A stretch of DNA of 64,000 nt from Legionella qingyii (lineage in GTDB: Bacteria > Pseudomonadota > Gammaproteobacteria > Legionellales > Legionellaceae), in assembly GCF_003184185.1 (NCBI RefSeq), contig NZ_QHJG01000028.1:1-64000 (forward strand). The letters are read 5' to 3'. The translations under genes and the position numbers were made by a program. Shown piece after piece: positions 54,664 through 63,895 of this stretch; position 1 is the first letter of the stretch; the number at the start of each line of letters is the position of its first letter. Below the pieces are notes generated by a model. That model did no database searches. It worked only from the letters and a program-made list of their open reading frames with translations, and had not been told where the DNA came from.

Positions 54664-55788
54664 ATGATTAATGTTAGAAATGGAAGTTTAGTCAGGGCTC
54701 CTATGGCTCTATACTTGAGTCAGTATCTTCGTGAACAAACAAGACTTATTTCTCTAGAAATTGACACCGCAACAGAACAACAGATGTCAAACGAACATGC
54801 TTACATCAATGCCTGTATTGAAAAAAATACTATTAAGCTACTTACACCTGAATGGGATCGTCACTCTATAACTCATGCCCAAAAAGAAATCTCGCCGCAT
54901 GAATTAGATCCTATATCAGCAATGAGATTTGGAATGAGCCCTTTTCAAAATAAGTCGCATCAACAAGAAATTTTAATTTATAAAGTTCCCTGCACTGGAG
55001 ATCTTACACTTCTGAATATGGCTCCCAATACCAATATGTTAGCCTCGTTGCCTCAAATACAAATTAGTAATGAAACCCTAAGTTTTGAGGTAGTTATTGA
55101 TACATTTAATCCAGATCAAACAAAACAGACCCTTGAAAACTATATAAACTGGATTAAACAACACATCAACTATTTAAATCATGATTTAAATGAGTACAAT
55201 GTTTCGCTTAAAGAGATTGTGTTACGTCTTTGTAATAAAAGGAAACTACACATTGATAGCATCTCCTCTATGATAAAGAATATTGGAATTCCAATGAACC
55301 GTAGTACTGATGAATTACAACCTCCTACTCCCATGTTACCAGCACAAAACGACAAAGTTAATTATCACTCAGTTGCAATATCATATGGGGGCTTAGATGA
55401 AGATATAGCAGATAAACTTAATGATTTTCTAATACAAAATGGCGTGAAAACCTGGTTTTATCCTGAGCATTCATTGCCAGGTGAAAAGCTTCATAGAATG
55501 ATGAGTAACATGATTAATGAAGCAGATCGGGTTATATTGCTGTGCTCTAAAAGTTCTTTACATAGAAATGGGGTTCTTAATGAACTGGAAAGAATTTTAG
55601 AAAGAGAAGCAAGAGAAGGAGCCAGCGCTATCTTAATTCCAATCGCCTTAGATAAATATGTTTTTGAAGAATGGACGCCTGAGAAAAAAGACTTAGCTGA
55701 TCAAATTCGAACTCGAAATATTATTAGTTTAAATAATATTTGGGATTCTAAACAAATGCAGAGATTATTATTAGCACTCACTAAATAG
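54664..55788 (+). CDS. TIR-domain protein, probable anti-phage defence effector
   Basis: This 374-aa protein has a C-terminal TIR domain (about 234-345): HSVAISYGGLDEDIADKLNDFL, VKTWFYPEHSLPGEKLH, ADRVILLCSKSSLHRNGVLNELERIL. The glutamate in NELERIL (about 307) fits the catalytic glutamate of NAD-cleaving TIR domains. The N-terminal 230 residues are not recognised and are probably the sensor or regulatory part; one stretch (YINWIKQHINYLNHDLNEYNVSLKEIVLRL) looks like a coiled or helical linker. It stands in an accessory region with a restriction-type helicase-nuclease. NAD depletion upon phage infection is the expected mode, by family. The ATG follows AAGGAT at 11 bases. Confidence 0.8.
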   Translation: MINVRNGSLVRAPMALYLSQYLREQTRLISLEIDTATEQQMSNEHAYINACIEKNTIKLLTPEWDRHSITHAQKEISPHELDPISAMRFGMSPFQNKSHQQEILIYKVPCTGDLTLLNMAPNTNMLASLPQIQISNETLSFEVVIDTFNPDQTKQTLENYINWIKQHINYLNHDLNEYNVSLKEIVLRLCNKRKLHIDSISSMIKNIGIPMNRSTDELQPPTPMLPAQNDKVNYHSVAISYGGLDEDIADKLNDFLIQNGVKTWFYPEHSLPGEKLHRMMSNMINEADRVILLCSKSSLHRNGVLNELERILEREAREGASAILIPIALDKYVFEEWTPEKKDLADQIRTRNIISLNNIWDSKQMQRLLLALTK

Positions 55789-55801
55789 CGTTTTTACTAA
55801 A

Positions 55802-55833
55802 TTTGCGTGGTCATCTCTATTTGTCCACGCAAA
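55802..55833. terminator. Hairpin after the TIR-domain gene
   Basis: TTTGCGTGG (55802-55810) pairs with CCACGCAAA (55825-55833). It lies 13 bases after the stop codon. There is no downstream T-run, so it may be a weak terminator. Confidence 0.4.
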
Positions 55834-55940
55834 CTCAAAATATAAGAAGATATATAAAAATCTTATCTATCCCAAACTCCACCTTATTTCACTTTATGCA
55901 AACACAATACATGGGTTCTTATTATTGAGAATTCTCTCTA

Positions 55941-55970
55941 TGAGATAGATAAGGTACGTTATCTATCTCA
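55941..55970. terminator. Hairpin after the helicase-nuclease gene
   Basis: A perfect 12-bp stem (TGAGATAGATAA with TTATCTATCTCA) and a 6-base loop lie 61 bases beyond the minus-strand gene end. There is no strong T-run. It could end transcription from that gene or from the TIR gene. Confidence 0.4.
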
Positions 55971-56030
55971 AAGAATAAAATGTTCAAATAAAAATTTTAT
56001 ATCACCAAATTGAAACAGAATTATTAAGTA

Positions 56031-58964
56031 TTACGTTCCCAACCAATCGGAAAAAGATTCCCATCCTTTATTTCTATATACTTCGTCAGGACTTGAAGGA
56101 ATATAATTTGGGCGTTGCCCACTTTGAGAATAAACTCTCCATTCTGTAAATTTCTTCAACTGAAGTGAATGAACGAATTCTCTTGCTAAAGTAAAATCCC
56201 AATAGACTCTTTTTTTCGACGAAATATTCTCCGTACCAAGCCAATCAGACCATGATACCCAACCATTATCTTTGTAAAACTTATCAGGACTCGATGGAAT
56301 ATTTTCTGGTCTTTGAATACTCTTACTATATACGTTCCATTCAGCTCGACTTTTTAGACTTAATGCGCGGGAATACATTCTGGCCAATTCAAATGGAAGA
56401 AAAATTTTGCTTCGTTGTTTCTTGTTAGTACCAAGCCAATCAGGCCATGATACCCAACCATCATCTTTATAAGTATTATTAGGGTTTACTGGGATATCGT
56501 CTGGTTTTTGACCGCTCTCACGGAATTTCAACCATTCAGCATGACTTCTCAATTTTAAAGAGCGCACAAATCTTCTTGCCTCTTCAAATGATCGAAACTG
56601 TTTCTTTTGAAGAGATACACTTCCTGTGCCAAGCCAATCTCCCCAGGATATCCATCCGTTATGCTCATAGGTTTTTTCAGGTGCTGTGGGTATATTTGGA
56701 GGCTTATTTCCGCTTTTGCAATACATTGACCAAGCTCTAGCACTTTTTAAACCTAAGGTATGAACAAAAGCTCTAGCTAAATCAAATGAAAGAAAGTTTT
56801 TTTGGCTATTTGCTACATTACCGGTTCCCAACCAGTCACCTATCCCGTTCCATCCATGATTTTTATAGACTTGATCAGGATTAGACGGAATATCAACAGG
56901 TTTCAAGCCATTCCTACAATAATCGACCCAATCATGTTGTCCTTTTAAATTAAGCGATTGGGTAAACTTTCTTGCCTCTTGAAAACTTCTATAAACAATG
57001 GGGGATTTATTAATTATTTGTAAGTATAGACTTTCTAATAACTTCTCTTGAAAACCATCTAACTTAATAAACTTAAGTTGCTCGGAAATAACGATATGTT
57101 CAGATACAGCAATATTTTTTCCCTTACTAAACTTAATTTTCTTAATCTCATCAATTAATCTTTCATCGTGTGATGAAAGAGCCCTGATAATACTCATTAA
57201 ATTTTTAAAGGGGCTGCTTGTAATAACATCCTCTATCTCTTCGGTTGTTTGATGAAAAATAGGAACAATAATATAACCAAATTTTTTATTCTTAAAATCA
57301 GCACGTCTAAGTGCCCGGCCAGTAGCTTGAATAATATCAGTCTTTGAGTTTTTAGGATCGCAGAAATAAACAGCATCAATTGATGGAACATCAACACCTT
57401 CAGTTAAGCAACGTGCATTCGTCATTATCGATTTAGGTGATCTAACAAAGTCATTCATAATAACTTTACGCTCGTTAGTGCTTTGTCCCCCATTCACATG
57501 ATAAGAAAAAGTATTAATATAGTCCCTCTTATGTCTTTCTTTGAATGCATGAGCTTTTTTAACTGATGAGTGAAATGTCACCACATGAGTTGAACCATAC
57601 TCAGTCATAAATTTTTCGAGCGCATAATGATGAGCTATTTCATCTATAGTATGATTATCGGACACATAATTTCTTTGTATTAATGCTTGCTGAATTTCGC
57701 TCCTGGTAATACCTACTGCAACAATTTGATAATCAACAAGTATCCCTCTGTCTATTGCCTCTTTAAAACTCATCCGGTGAAACTCGCAACCAAATATAAG
57801 GGGATTGCTCATATCTTGGATGTAATCGGCGCTTTCACCCATCAGCGATGATTTGATGTTGTTTGAAAATACTCGTGGCGTCGCCGTCATGTATAGGCGC
57901 TTTTTGACAAGGATGTTGGAGTCAGAGTGTATGAATCCATATTTACCGAGCTTACTACCTGCTGTTTTATGTGCCTCATCGCAAATAGCTAAGTCAAACT
58001 GAAATTTTGTTCCTCTAATTGCCTCAGCAACCTTTTCTAGACTTTGATATGTGGAATACACAATTGTTTGATCGTTCTTTTTAAGAAATTTGCGAATTTC
58101 ATTTGGTTCAGTCGATACACTGCCGCCTATGTCAAATAGATTTGAAATCAAACTATCCTTACTTTTATCAATATCTTGCTCTGAGCAAACACAGATATAC
58201 GGTATATAAGAACTATTAGATAGCCATTCATCTTTAATTTGCTTGAGCAAAGCAAGTGATGGCACTAAGATGAGAGTATGCTTGGTGTTTAAGGCTTCCT
58301 TTATCCATAAAGATACGAGTGTTTTACCCGCCCCACAAGGTAGGATCAACTGACCTCTATCACTTTTGCCAAACCCCTTAACTACTTTTTCTATTGCAAT
58401 TTTTTGATAATCTTTGGGAGCTTTGAACTTTGAGGCCTGAGTAGGCAGGCCTATTGCCATTCTTTTAATCTGTTTCAAAGGTGCAGCTGTAAGATTAATA
58501 AGATCGCAATAAGTCACTATGGTTAATTTTTCTCTCTTTTTTGATTCTGTATGCTTATCAACACCTGAAGCATTGGTGAATATGATAAATCGGTCTGCTT
58601 TATCGCCTTCAGCAAATAAATTCGCAAGCTTGTCCTTTGTCCAGTAAATTTTACTGCTTTGATTATTTTTAAATTTACATTGAACTACCGTTAATGAACC
58701 ATCATGACCTTCTAATACCAAATCAACACCATGGTCTATTTTATTAAAACCAAGCTTTTCTTTGATATCAGCGGGCACCTCATGAAAGCGCCATACGTTT
58801 TTATAATCATTTTTTAATCTTGGTTCCGTAAGATACAAATACTGGCAAAATTGTTCGAAAAAAACTCCTGCGGATTTATTACCATGGCTATTGTATTTTA
58901 TAAGCTCTTCATAGACATCTTGCCAAGAGCTAGCCGATTTGATTATTTTTGAAAAGAGCGTCAT
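56031..58964 (-). CDS. Mrr-like nuclease/DEAH helicase with five C-terminal repeats
   Basis: This 977-aa restriction-type protein starts with a PD-(D/E)xK domain (about 30-130): FFEQFCQYLYL, GVDLVL (Asp81), TVVQCKFKN (Gln95, Lys97). A superfamily 2 helicase follows, with LPCGAGKT (208-215), LAICDEAHKT (DEAH 329-332), MTATPRVFS and ATGRALRRAD (motif VI). The last third (56031 to about 56990) has five repeats of about 65 aa, each ending near GWxSWxDWLGT, like the phage-integrase repeat unit (PF14882-type). The chain ends exactly at the last WLGT. The ATG at 58964 has AACAGG 6 bases upstream; a TTG at 59000 is less likely. No modification enzyme is nearby. It is probably a stand-alone defence protein. 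Confidence 0.85.
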   Translation of the reverse strand: MTLFSKIIKSASSWQDVYEELIKYNSHGNKSAGVFFEQFCQYLYLTEPRLKNDYKNVWRFHEVPADIKEKLGFNKIDHGVDLVLEGHDGSLTVVQCKFKNNQSSKIYWTKDKLANLFAEGDKADRFIIFTNASGVDKHTESKKREKLTIVTYCDLINLTAAPLKQIKRMAIGLPTQASKFKAPKDYQKIAIEKVVKGFGKSDRGQLILPCGAGKTLVSLWIKEALNTKHTLILVPSLALLKQIKDEWLSNSSYIPYICVCSEQDIDKSKDSLISNLFDIGGSVSTEPNEIRKFLKKNDQTIVYSTYQSLEKVAEAIRGTKFQFDLAICDEAHKTAGSKLGKYGFIHSDSNILVKKRLYMTATPRVFSNNIKSSLMGESADYIQDMSNPLIFGCEFHRMSFKEAIDRGILVDYQIVAVGITRSEIQQALIQRNYVSDNHTIDEIAHHYALEKFMTEYGSTHVVTFHSSVKKAHAFKERHKRDYINTFSYHVNGGQSTNERKVIMNDFVRSPKSIMTNARCLTEGVDVPSIDAVYFCDPKNSKTDIIQATGRALRRADFKNKKFGYIIVPIFHQTTEEIEDVITSSPFKNLMSIIRALSSHDERLIDEIKKIKFSKGKNIAVSEHIVISEQLKFIKLDGFQEKLLESLYLQIINKSPIVYRSFQEARKFTQSLNLKGQHDWVDYCRNGLKPVDIPSNPDQVYKNHGWNGIGDWLGTGNVANSQKNFLSFDLARAFVHTLGLKSARAWSMYCKSGNKPPNIPTAPEKTYEHNGWISWGDWLGTGSVSLQKKQFRSFEEARRFVRSLKLRSHAEWLKFRESGQKPDDIPVNPNNTYKDDGWVSWPDWLGTNKKQRSKIFLPFELARMYSRALSLKSRAEWNVYSKSIQRPENIPSSPDKFYKDNGWVSWSDWLGTENISSKKRVYWDFTLAREFVHSLQLKKFTEWRVYSQSGQRPNYIPSSPDEVYRNKGWESFSDWLGT

Positions 58965-59299
58965 TTTGAACCTGTTATAGCAATGTCTTAAATTATTCAA
59001 AGTACAGATTTGGGATAAGCCAAAGCATCATCAATGTCTTTAGCAGGCATGATATTGTTTATTTTTTTATAATCAAGTGTAGCAATTAGACTAATAACTT
59101 TTGTTTACACATTTATTTAAAAATTTATATTTTTCTTCATAAATGATGCAATCTACAATAAATTCCAAATAATTCACTAAGAAATAAAAAGAGAGAGAAT
59201 AATATTCATTTAGTATCTTTAGCGCTAACGCCCATCAGAATTCTGCGTTATCATTTAACCAACAGAAATTTTAAAAATATTCCTAATAATATAGCAATT
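58965..59299. other. Divergent intergenic region
   Basis: 335 bp between the helicase-nuclease and the exonuclease gene. It is AT-rich with promoter-like stretches on both strands but no repeat or gene that I can support. Confidence 0.4.
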
Positions 59300-60202
59300 A
59301 TGATTGAACAATCCTTCGATACACTATCACGACACCCCGACTTTCAAGTTTTAAAGCGGGTGCCTATGCAACTTGAAGTACGTGCGGCTCAACCTTTATC
59401 CAAAGTATTTATGACAACCATCATTGATTTGGAAACAATGGGCATGGATGCAAACCAACATGAAATCATTGAAATAGGGATGCTTTCATTTTCATTTTCC
59501 AATGAAGATGGAATTCTAGGAATTAAACATACTTATAATGAGCTGAATGATCCAGGCAAACCAATACCCCCTGAAATTACAAAAATTACCGGGATTCATA
59601 ACGAAGATGTAACTGGCAAAGCAATTAATTGGGACTTTGTTTTGCAAGTTCTAAAAGAGAGTCACTTAATAATATGCCACAATGCTCAATTTGACCGTAA
59701 CTTTTTAGAGTTACAAACACCCGAAGAGATACAGGAACGAGTTACCGCCCTACCCTTCGGTTGCACAATAAAAGACATTGATTGGAAAGAGCGGGACTAT
59801 GAAAGTTCAAAGCTTGATTATCTGAACTGGAAGTTGGGCTATTTTTATGATGGGCATCGAGCAATTAACGATTGCTGGGCTACCCTGAATCTTCTGCTTC
59901 ACGAACCAGGCGCTTTCGATGAGCTAAAAAGTAGAGTACGCAAGAGACAAACTCTTATTTGCGCAGAGAATGCCCCTTTTGACAAAAAAGACTTCTTAAA
60001 AAATCGACTTTATCGCTGGTCTGATGGCACAGGAAAACTTCCAAAATGCTGGTGGGCAATCGTAGATAACGATGTGTTAGCCGAAGAAAAAGCATGGCTC
60101 GATGCTGAAATTTATGGACAAGCAAATAAAAGCAATTCGCTTCCCCAAAGTGAAATTACTGCTCGAAACCGTTATTCATTTAGAGCAGAATTAATTAAAT
60201 AA
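59300..60202 (+). CDS. DEDDh 3'-5' exonuclease
   Basis: This 300-aa protein holds a DnaQ-type exonuclease domain (about 38-205): TIIDLETMG (Asp43, Glu45), HLIICHNAQFDRNFLE (third acid) and FYDGHRAINDCWATL (His and last Asp). The C-terminal 90 residues (KKDFLKNRLYRWSDGTGKLPKCWWAIV) are an extra part typical of a subgroup of such proteins on genomes of this clade. It could proofread or trim DNA ends. It is a separate unit from the acetyltransferase gene downstream (150-bp gap). Confidence 0.85.
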   Translation: MIEQSFDTLSRHPDFQVLKRVPMQLEVRAAQPLSKVFMTTIIDLETMGMDANQHEIIEIGMLSFSFSNEDGILGIKHTYNELNDPGKPIPPEITKITGIHNEDVTGKAINWDFVLQVLKESHLIICHNAQFDRNFLELQTPEEIQERVTALPFGCTIKDIDWKERDYESSKLDYLNWKLGYFYDGHRAINDCWATLNLLLHEPGAFDELKSRVRKRQTLICAENAPFDKKDFLKNRLYRWSDGTGKLPKCWWAIVDNDVLAEEKAWLDAEIYGQANKSNSLPQSEITARNRYSFRAELIK

Positions 60203-60353
60203 TATTTTAAAGGGGTTATACACTCATTGTACTCTCACTTCTGTAGCTCTCTAAGCATTTTCTGTTTATATCAAAAGTAGTATAAATTGCACCTAATTAA
60301 CGGTTCCAATGTATACTCTCCAAATAATACTATTCTCTATAGTTGAAGATTAA

Positions 60354-60866
60354 ATGAACTCCTTATTAACCACTACTCGACTCATTATTAGCAAACCTTC
60401 TCTGAATGATTTGGACAATCTATTTACGCTTCAATCAAACTCAGAAGTGATGCGTTTTATAGGTAATGGGAAACGGGATAGAAATGAGGTGATGCTTGGA
60501 TTAGAAAAAGCCATTTATCACGTTCAAAAACATCAATTTAGCCTTGGCTCGGTTTTTGTAAAAGACTCACAGGAATTTATCGGTCGCGCAGGACTTATCT
60601 ATTTTAATTATGATGACAATCAACCCGAAGTTGAACTCGCTTATGCTTTATTGCCTCAATATTGGGGTAAAGGGTATGCTACGGAAATCACGACATCTCT
60701 AATTGACTTTGCTTTTCGAAACCTCAACATGCAAAAGCTAATCGCAGTAGTCCATCCTGAAAATGCCTCTTCCCAAAATGTATTAATCAAATGCGGGATG
60801 AGTAACGCAGGAAAAATCAATTACTGGAATAAGGAGGTTATGAAATTTGAAATAAACAAATCCTAA
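60354..60866 (+). CDS. GNAT-family N-acetyltransferase (RimJ/RimL-like)
   Basis: This 170-aa acetyltransferase shows TTRLIISKPSLNDLDNLFTLQSN at the N-terminus. The acetyl-CoA-binding ELAYALLPQYWGKGYATEITTSLIDFAF (the Q/RxxGxG/A site as YWGKGYA) follows, then NLNMQKLIAVVHPENASSQNVLIKCGM. This is the RimJ/RimL pattern used for ribosomal-protein or antibiotic acetylation. The target is unknown. It converges on dinB, ending 5 bases before it. Confidence 0.88.
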   Translation: MNSLLTTTRLIISKPSLNDLDNLFTLQSNSEVMRFIGNGKRDRNEVMLGLEKAIYHVQKHQFSLGSVFVKDSQEFIGRAGLIYFNYDDNQPEVELAYALLPQYWGKGYATEITTSLIDFAFRNLNMQKLIAVVHPENASSQNVLIKCGMSNAGKINYWNKEVMKFEINKS

Positions 60867-60871
60867 TTATC

Positions 60872-61975
60872 TCATTCATTCTCATCTAAGTTTAATTCAA
60901 GTTGAATGCCTTCATGGATTCGCTCCTGCTTCAATTTAATTCCTACGCCTAATAATCGTACGGGCAAACGTTTTCTCAAAAATCCTTCATGGATGAGTTG
61001 GCATAGAAGAGTTAAATCAAGGCTGTCATGCACGCACTCCACCGTGGTTTGTTGAAAATCATTAAATTTTAATTTAATAAAAAGAGTGTGTATTGAAGAC
61101 AATGCTTCAGCGCGCTTAATTCGTGCTTCTAGACGAATCATTAATTCAGGGAGCGCCGCAAAGCAGGATTCTGCATCGGGTAAATCCTGCAAATAAGTTT
61201 CTTCAACACTTATTGATTTTCGAATACGCTCCGGATTAACGGGACGCTCATCAATACCACGCGCTAAATCATAAAGTCGCCGCCCCATAACACCAAATTC
61301 ACTGGATAAATACTCTATGGAAAAATGGTGTAAATCACCACATGTTTTAATATTCAAAGAGTTTAGTTTTTCTTCCATTTTAGGCCCCACTCCAAATAAT
61401 TTGCGCACCGGTAAATCAATCATAAATGCGGCTACTTCTTCGGGTCGAATCACCTTTTGTCCATTAGGTTTATGCCAGTCACTGGCAATTTTTGCTAAAC
61501 TCTTGTTCGGTGCAATTCCAGCGCTCGCTGTAAGTTTTCGTTCCTGATAAATGCGCGCGCGTAATTCTTGCGCCATCCACGTCGCACTCCCTTTGCAATT
61601 AGGAGAGTCCGTCACATCAAGATAAGCTTCATCCAAAGATAAAGGTTCAATCAAATCGGTATACTCTTCAAATAAGGCCCTAATGTATTGGCTTTCGTTT
61701 CGATACACCTCCATGCGTACGGGTCGCAAGATGAGGTTGCGGCATAACTTTAATGCATGTGCTGTGGGCATGGCGGAGCGTACCCCATAGGCTCGCGCCG
61801 CATAATTGCACGTTGCAATAACCCCTCTTCGGTCAGCCGCCCCTCCTACTGCGATGGGTTTATTGGCAAGCTCAGGAAAATCGCGCATTTCGATTGCCGC
61901 ATAAAAACAATCCATATCAATATGAATGATTTTCCTGATTGGACTCATTTCAATTGTATCCTTGAGTTCATTCAT
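60872..61975 (-). CDS. dinB: DNA polymerase IV (DinB)
   Basis: This 367-aa Y-family polymerase copies damaged DNA. Signatures are KIIHIDMDCFYAAIE (first metal Asp), SLDEAYLDVTD (SxDE catalytic pair), LTASAGIAPNKSLAKIASDWHKPNG, and FGVGPKMEEKLNSLNIKTCGDL (helix-hairpin-helix). The C-terminal little-finger domain ends with a short acidic tail. The ATG at 61975 is used because GAAGG lies 8 bases upstream; the longer frame begins with a TTG at 61990. It follows umuC by 11 bases, so the three genes umuD-umuC-dinB are probably one operon. Confidence 0.93.
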   Translation of the reverse strand: MNELKDTIEMSPIRKIIHIDMDCFYAAIEMRDFPELANKPIAVGGAADRRGVIATCNYAARAYGVRSAMPTAHALKLCRNLILRPVRMEVYRNESQYIRALFEEYTDLIEPLSLDEAYLDVTDSPNCKGSATWMAQELRARIYQERKLTASAGIAPNKSLAKIASDWHKPNGQKVIRPEEVAAFMIDLPVRKLFGVGPKMEEKLNSLNIKTCGDLHHFSIEYLSSEFGVMGRRLYDLARGIDERPVNPERIRKSISVEETYLQDLPDAESCFAALPELMIRLEARIKRAEALSSIHTLFIKLKFNDFQQTTVECVHDSLDLTLLCQLIHEGFLRKRLPVRLLGVGIKLKQERIHEGIQLELNLDENE

Positions 61976-61986
61976 AATAAAAACCT

Positions 61987-63249
61987 TCAATACAAACGAA
62001 CTTGAGGAACCTCAGACCACCGAGTGGTATAAGCAGGTGATTTAAGTTCAGCACGCATAGCCCAAGGTTTTGAATATCCCTCTGCCGCGAGTCGAATCGT
62101 GCTTCTTCCATACTTTTGATTGATTTGTTCAAAAACACGCATCAATTGCTCGGTGTGGTTTAGTTGCTCATCACTTAGCTGATGAAACATATCCAATTGC
62201 CTGGGGTCTTTAGGAATTAAATCAAGAAGACTTACCCCTGCTTTTTTATAGAAATATCCTGGTTTAAAAATGTGTTGCAGACATCGCTTGGCGATTTTGG
62301 TAATTAATCGCAAATCATCCGTGGGATTAATGAGCTTAAATTCTATAGATTGAAAGTGTTGTGCCAAATCTTCACGAAACCGATTGGTATGGACAAAAAC
62401 AACCATACGCTGAGCTACCAATTGCTGATTGCGCATTTTCTCAACGGCTCTGGCGCAATGACTACTCACAGATTCAGCAACGGAGGAAAATCGTGTTTGC
62501 ATCTGCCCAAAACTTTTGGACGACATGATACTTTGTTTCGGCTCGGCCTCTTCTAAACCACCACAGGCAATTCCTTGCAGCTCGAGCGCGGTACGCATCA
62601 ACACGACATTAAAGCTTTTCTTCAAAAGATGAGGATTGGTCATTGCCAAATCATAGGCCGTATGTAAACCTTTCGCGATTAATTTATTTTCCCATTGCCG
62701 CCCTACTCCCCATACGTCCCCTACTGCTATTTGCTTTAATAATTGTTCACGATTTGACGTGATATTAAATACAGGTATCTTAAAGACCTTTTTACATAAA
62801 TGATTCGCCACTTTAGCTAATGTTTTAGTTGGTCCAATCCCTATAGAAGTAGGTATTCCCGTATGCTTTAAAATTTTCTTCTGTAATTGCTCACAAAAGG
62901 AGTCATGAAAAGCAGAGGGCAAACTACTTAAATCAAGAAATGCTTCATCAATGGAGTAGATTTCTAAATGCGGCCAGCTCTCTTCAATAGTACACATCAC
63001 TCGATGACTGATGTTGCCATAAAGCGTATAATTCGAAGAAAAAGCGTGCACTCCATGCTGTTTGCACAAACTTTTAATTTTAAAATAAGGCTCACCCATG
63101 GCAATGCCCAGTGCTTTAGCCTCATTGGAGCGTGCAATGCAACATCCGTCATTATTGGATAGCACCACGATGGGCACATCCTTTAAATCAGGACGAAACA
63201 AGCGTTCGCAACTGGCGTAAAAATTATTGCAGTCAACCAGGGCAAACAT
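61987..63249 (-). CDS. umuC: UmuC-like DNA polymerase V catalytic subunit
   Basis: This 420-aa Y-family polymerase subunit begins FALVDCNNFYASCERLFRPD, as in UmuC. It has VVLSNNDGCCIARSNEAKALGI, YSIDEAFLDLSSLP (catalytic Asp/Glu) and GIPTSIGIGPTKTLAKVANH. The C-terminal domain binds the clamp and UmuD'. The ATG at 63249 agrees with UmuC homologues (MFAL); an alternative ATG lies 5 codons upstream at 63264. The gene overlaps or abuts umuD. With UmuD' it would make an error-prone polymerase for lesion bypass. Confidence 0.93.
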   Translation of the reverse strand: MFALVDCNNFYASCERLFRPDLKDVPIVVLSNNDGCCIARSNEAKALGIAMGEPYFKIKSLCKQHGVHAFSSNYTLYGNISHRVMCTIEESWPHLEIYSIDEAFLDLSSLPSAFHDSFCEQLQKKILKHTGIPTSIGIGPTKTLAKVANHLCKKVFKIPVFNITSNREQLLKQIAVGDVWGVGRQWENKLIAKGLHTAYDLAMTNPHLLKKSFNVVLMRTALELQGIACGGLEEAEPKQSIMSSKSFGQMQTRFSSVAESVSSHCARAVEKMRNQQLVAQRMVVFVHTNRFREDLAQHFQSIEFKLINPTDDLRLITKIAKRCLQHIFKPGYFYKKAGVSLLDLIPKDPRQLDMFHQLSDEQLNHTEQLMRVFEQINQKYGRSTIRLAAEGYSKPWAMRAELKSPAYTTRWSEVPQVRLY

Positions 63250-63250
63250 G

Positions 63251-63757
63251 TTAGGCGAGCTCATGAAGAACTAAAGTCACGACACCCCAAATCACCATTT
63301 CATCCTCTTCAGTAATCTCAATGGGATTAAATTTGGGATTGGCAGGAAGCAATTGAATCTTGCCTGCCTTATTTGAAAGACGTTTCACCGTGAGCTCACC
63401 ATTGACTGCCGCAATGACAATTCGCCCATCAGAAGGTTCGATGCTTCGATCCACCAAAAGCCAATCGCCTGAAAAAATACCCGCCTCCACCATCGAATCG
63501 CCAGTAGCTTGCAACACAAAGGTAGCCGAAGGATGTTTAATGAATTGGGTATTTAAATCGAGATATCCTTCAATATAATCATCAGCAGGCGATGGAAAAC
63601 CGGCCTGAATTTTACTGGCAAATACCGGCAATTGATAAGACTCGCGATTTTTTAATTGCTCTAATTCGGCAAGTGTGGATACCGGTAAACGAACTGCCTT
63701 GGTAGGCTCACCCCTGGGACGCCCTGCCCCTGCTCTTTTTCCGCCTCGTGGTGACAT
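63251..63757 (-). CDS. umuD: UmuD-like S24 self-cleaving protein with basic N-terminal extension
   Basis: This 168-aa LexA/UmuD-type protease-like protein is matured by RecA-stimulated self-cleavage, probably at Ala52-Gly53 (QAGFPSP). The catalytic dyad is Ser88 (TGDSMV) and Lys125 (ELTVKRL). The first 30 residues (SPRGGKRAGAGRPRGEPT, then KAVRLPVSTLAEL) are basic with a GRPRG patch like an AT-hook, and form a DNA-binding-like extension not present in E. coli UmuD (139 aa). The ATG at 63757 is preferred to an upstream frame start at 63835. It is co-transcribed with umuC and dinB. Confidence 0.9.
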   Translation of the reverse strand: MSPRGGKRAGAGRPRGEPTKAVRLPVSTLAELEQLKNRESYQLPVFASKIQAGFPSPADDYIEGYLDLNTQFIKHPSATFVLQATGDSMVEAGIFSGDWLLVDRSIEPSDGRIVIAAVNGELTVKRLSNKAGKIQLLPANPKFNPIEITEEDEMVIWGVVTLVLHELA

Positions 63758-63895
63758 GATGACTCTTTTTTTGATTAACGTACAAATATCATAGACAGAG
63801 AAAAACGCGCTGTAAAGCTCTCCTAAAAGCTCCATGGACTGAAATTCACCCTAAGCCTCAGAGAATATTGAGAAAAAAATATTTATCTTTTTTTA

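Noticed and set aside
56031..56990. Regular repeats read first as a possible CRISPR or tandem DNA repeat
   Set aside because: The periodicity of about 195 bp is protein-level (five 65-aa units inside one gene); the DNA is diverged and has no spacers.
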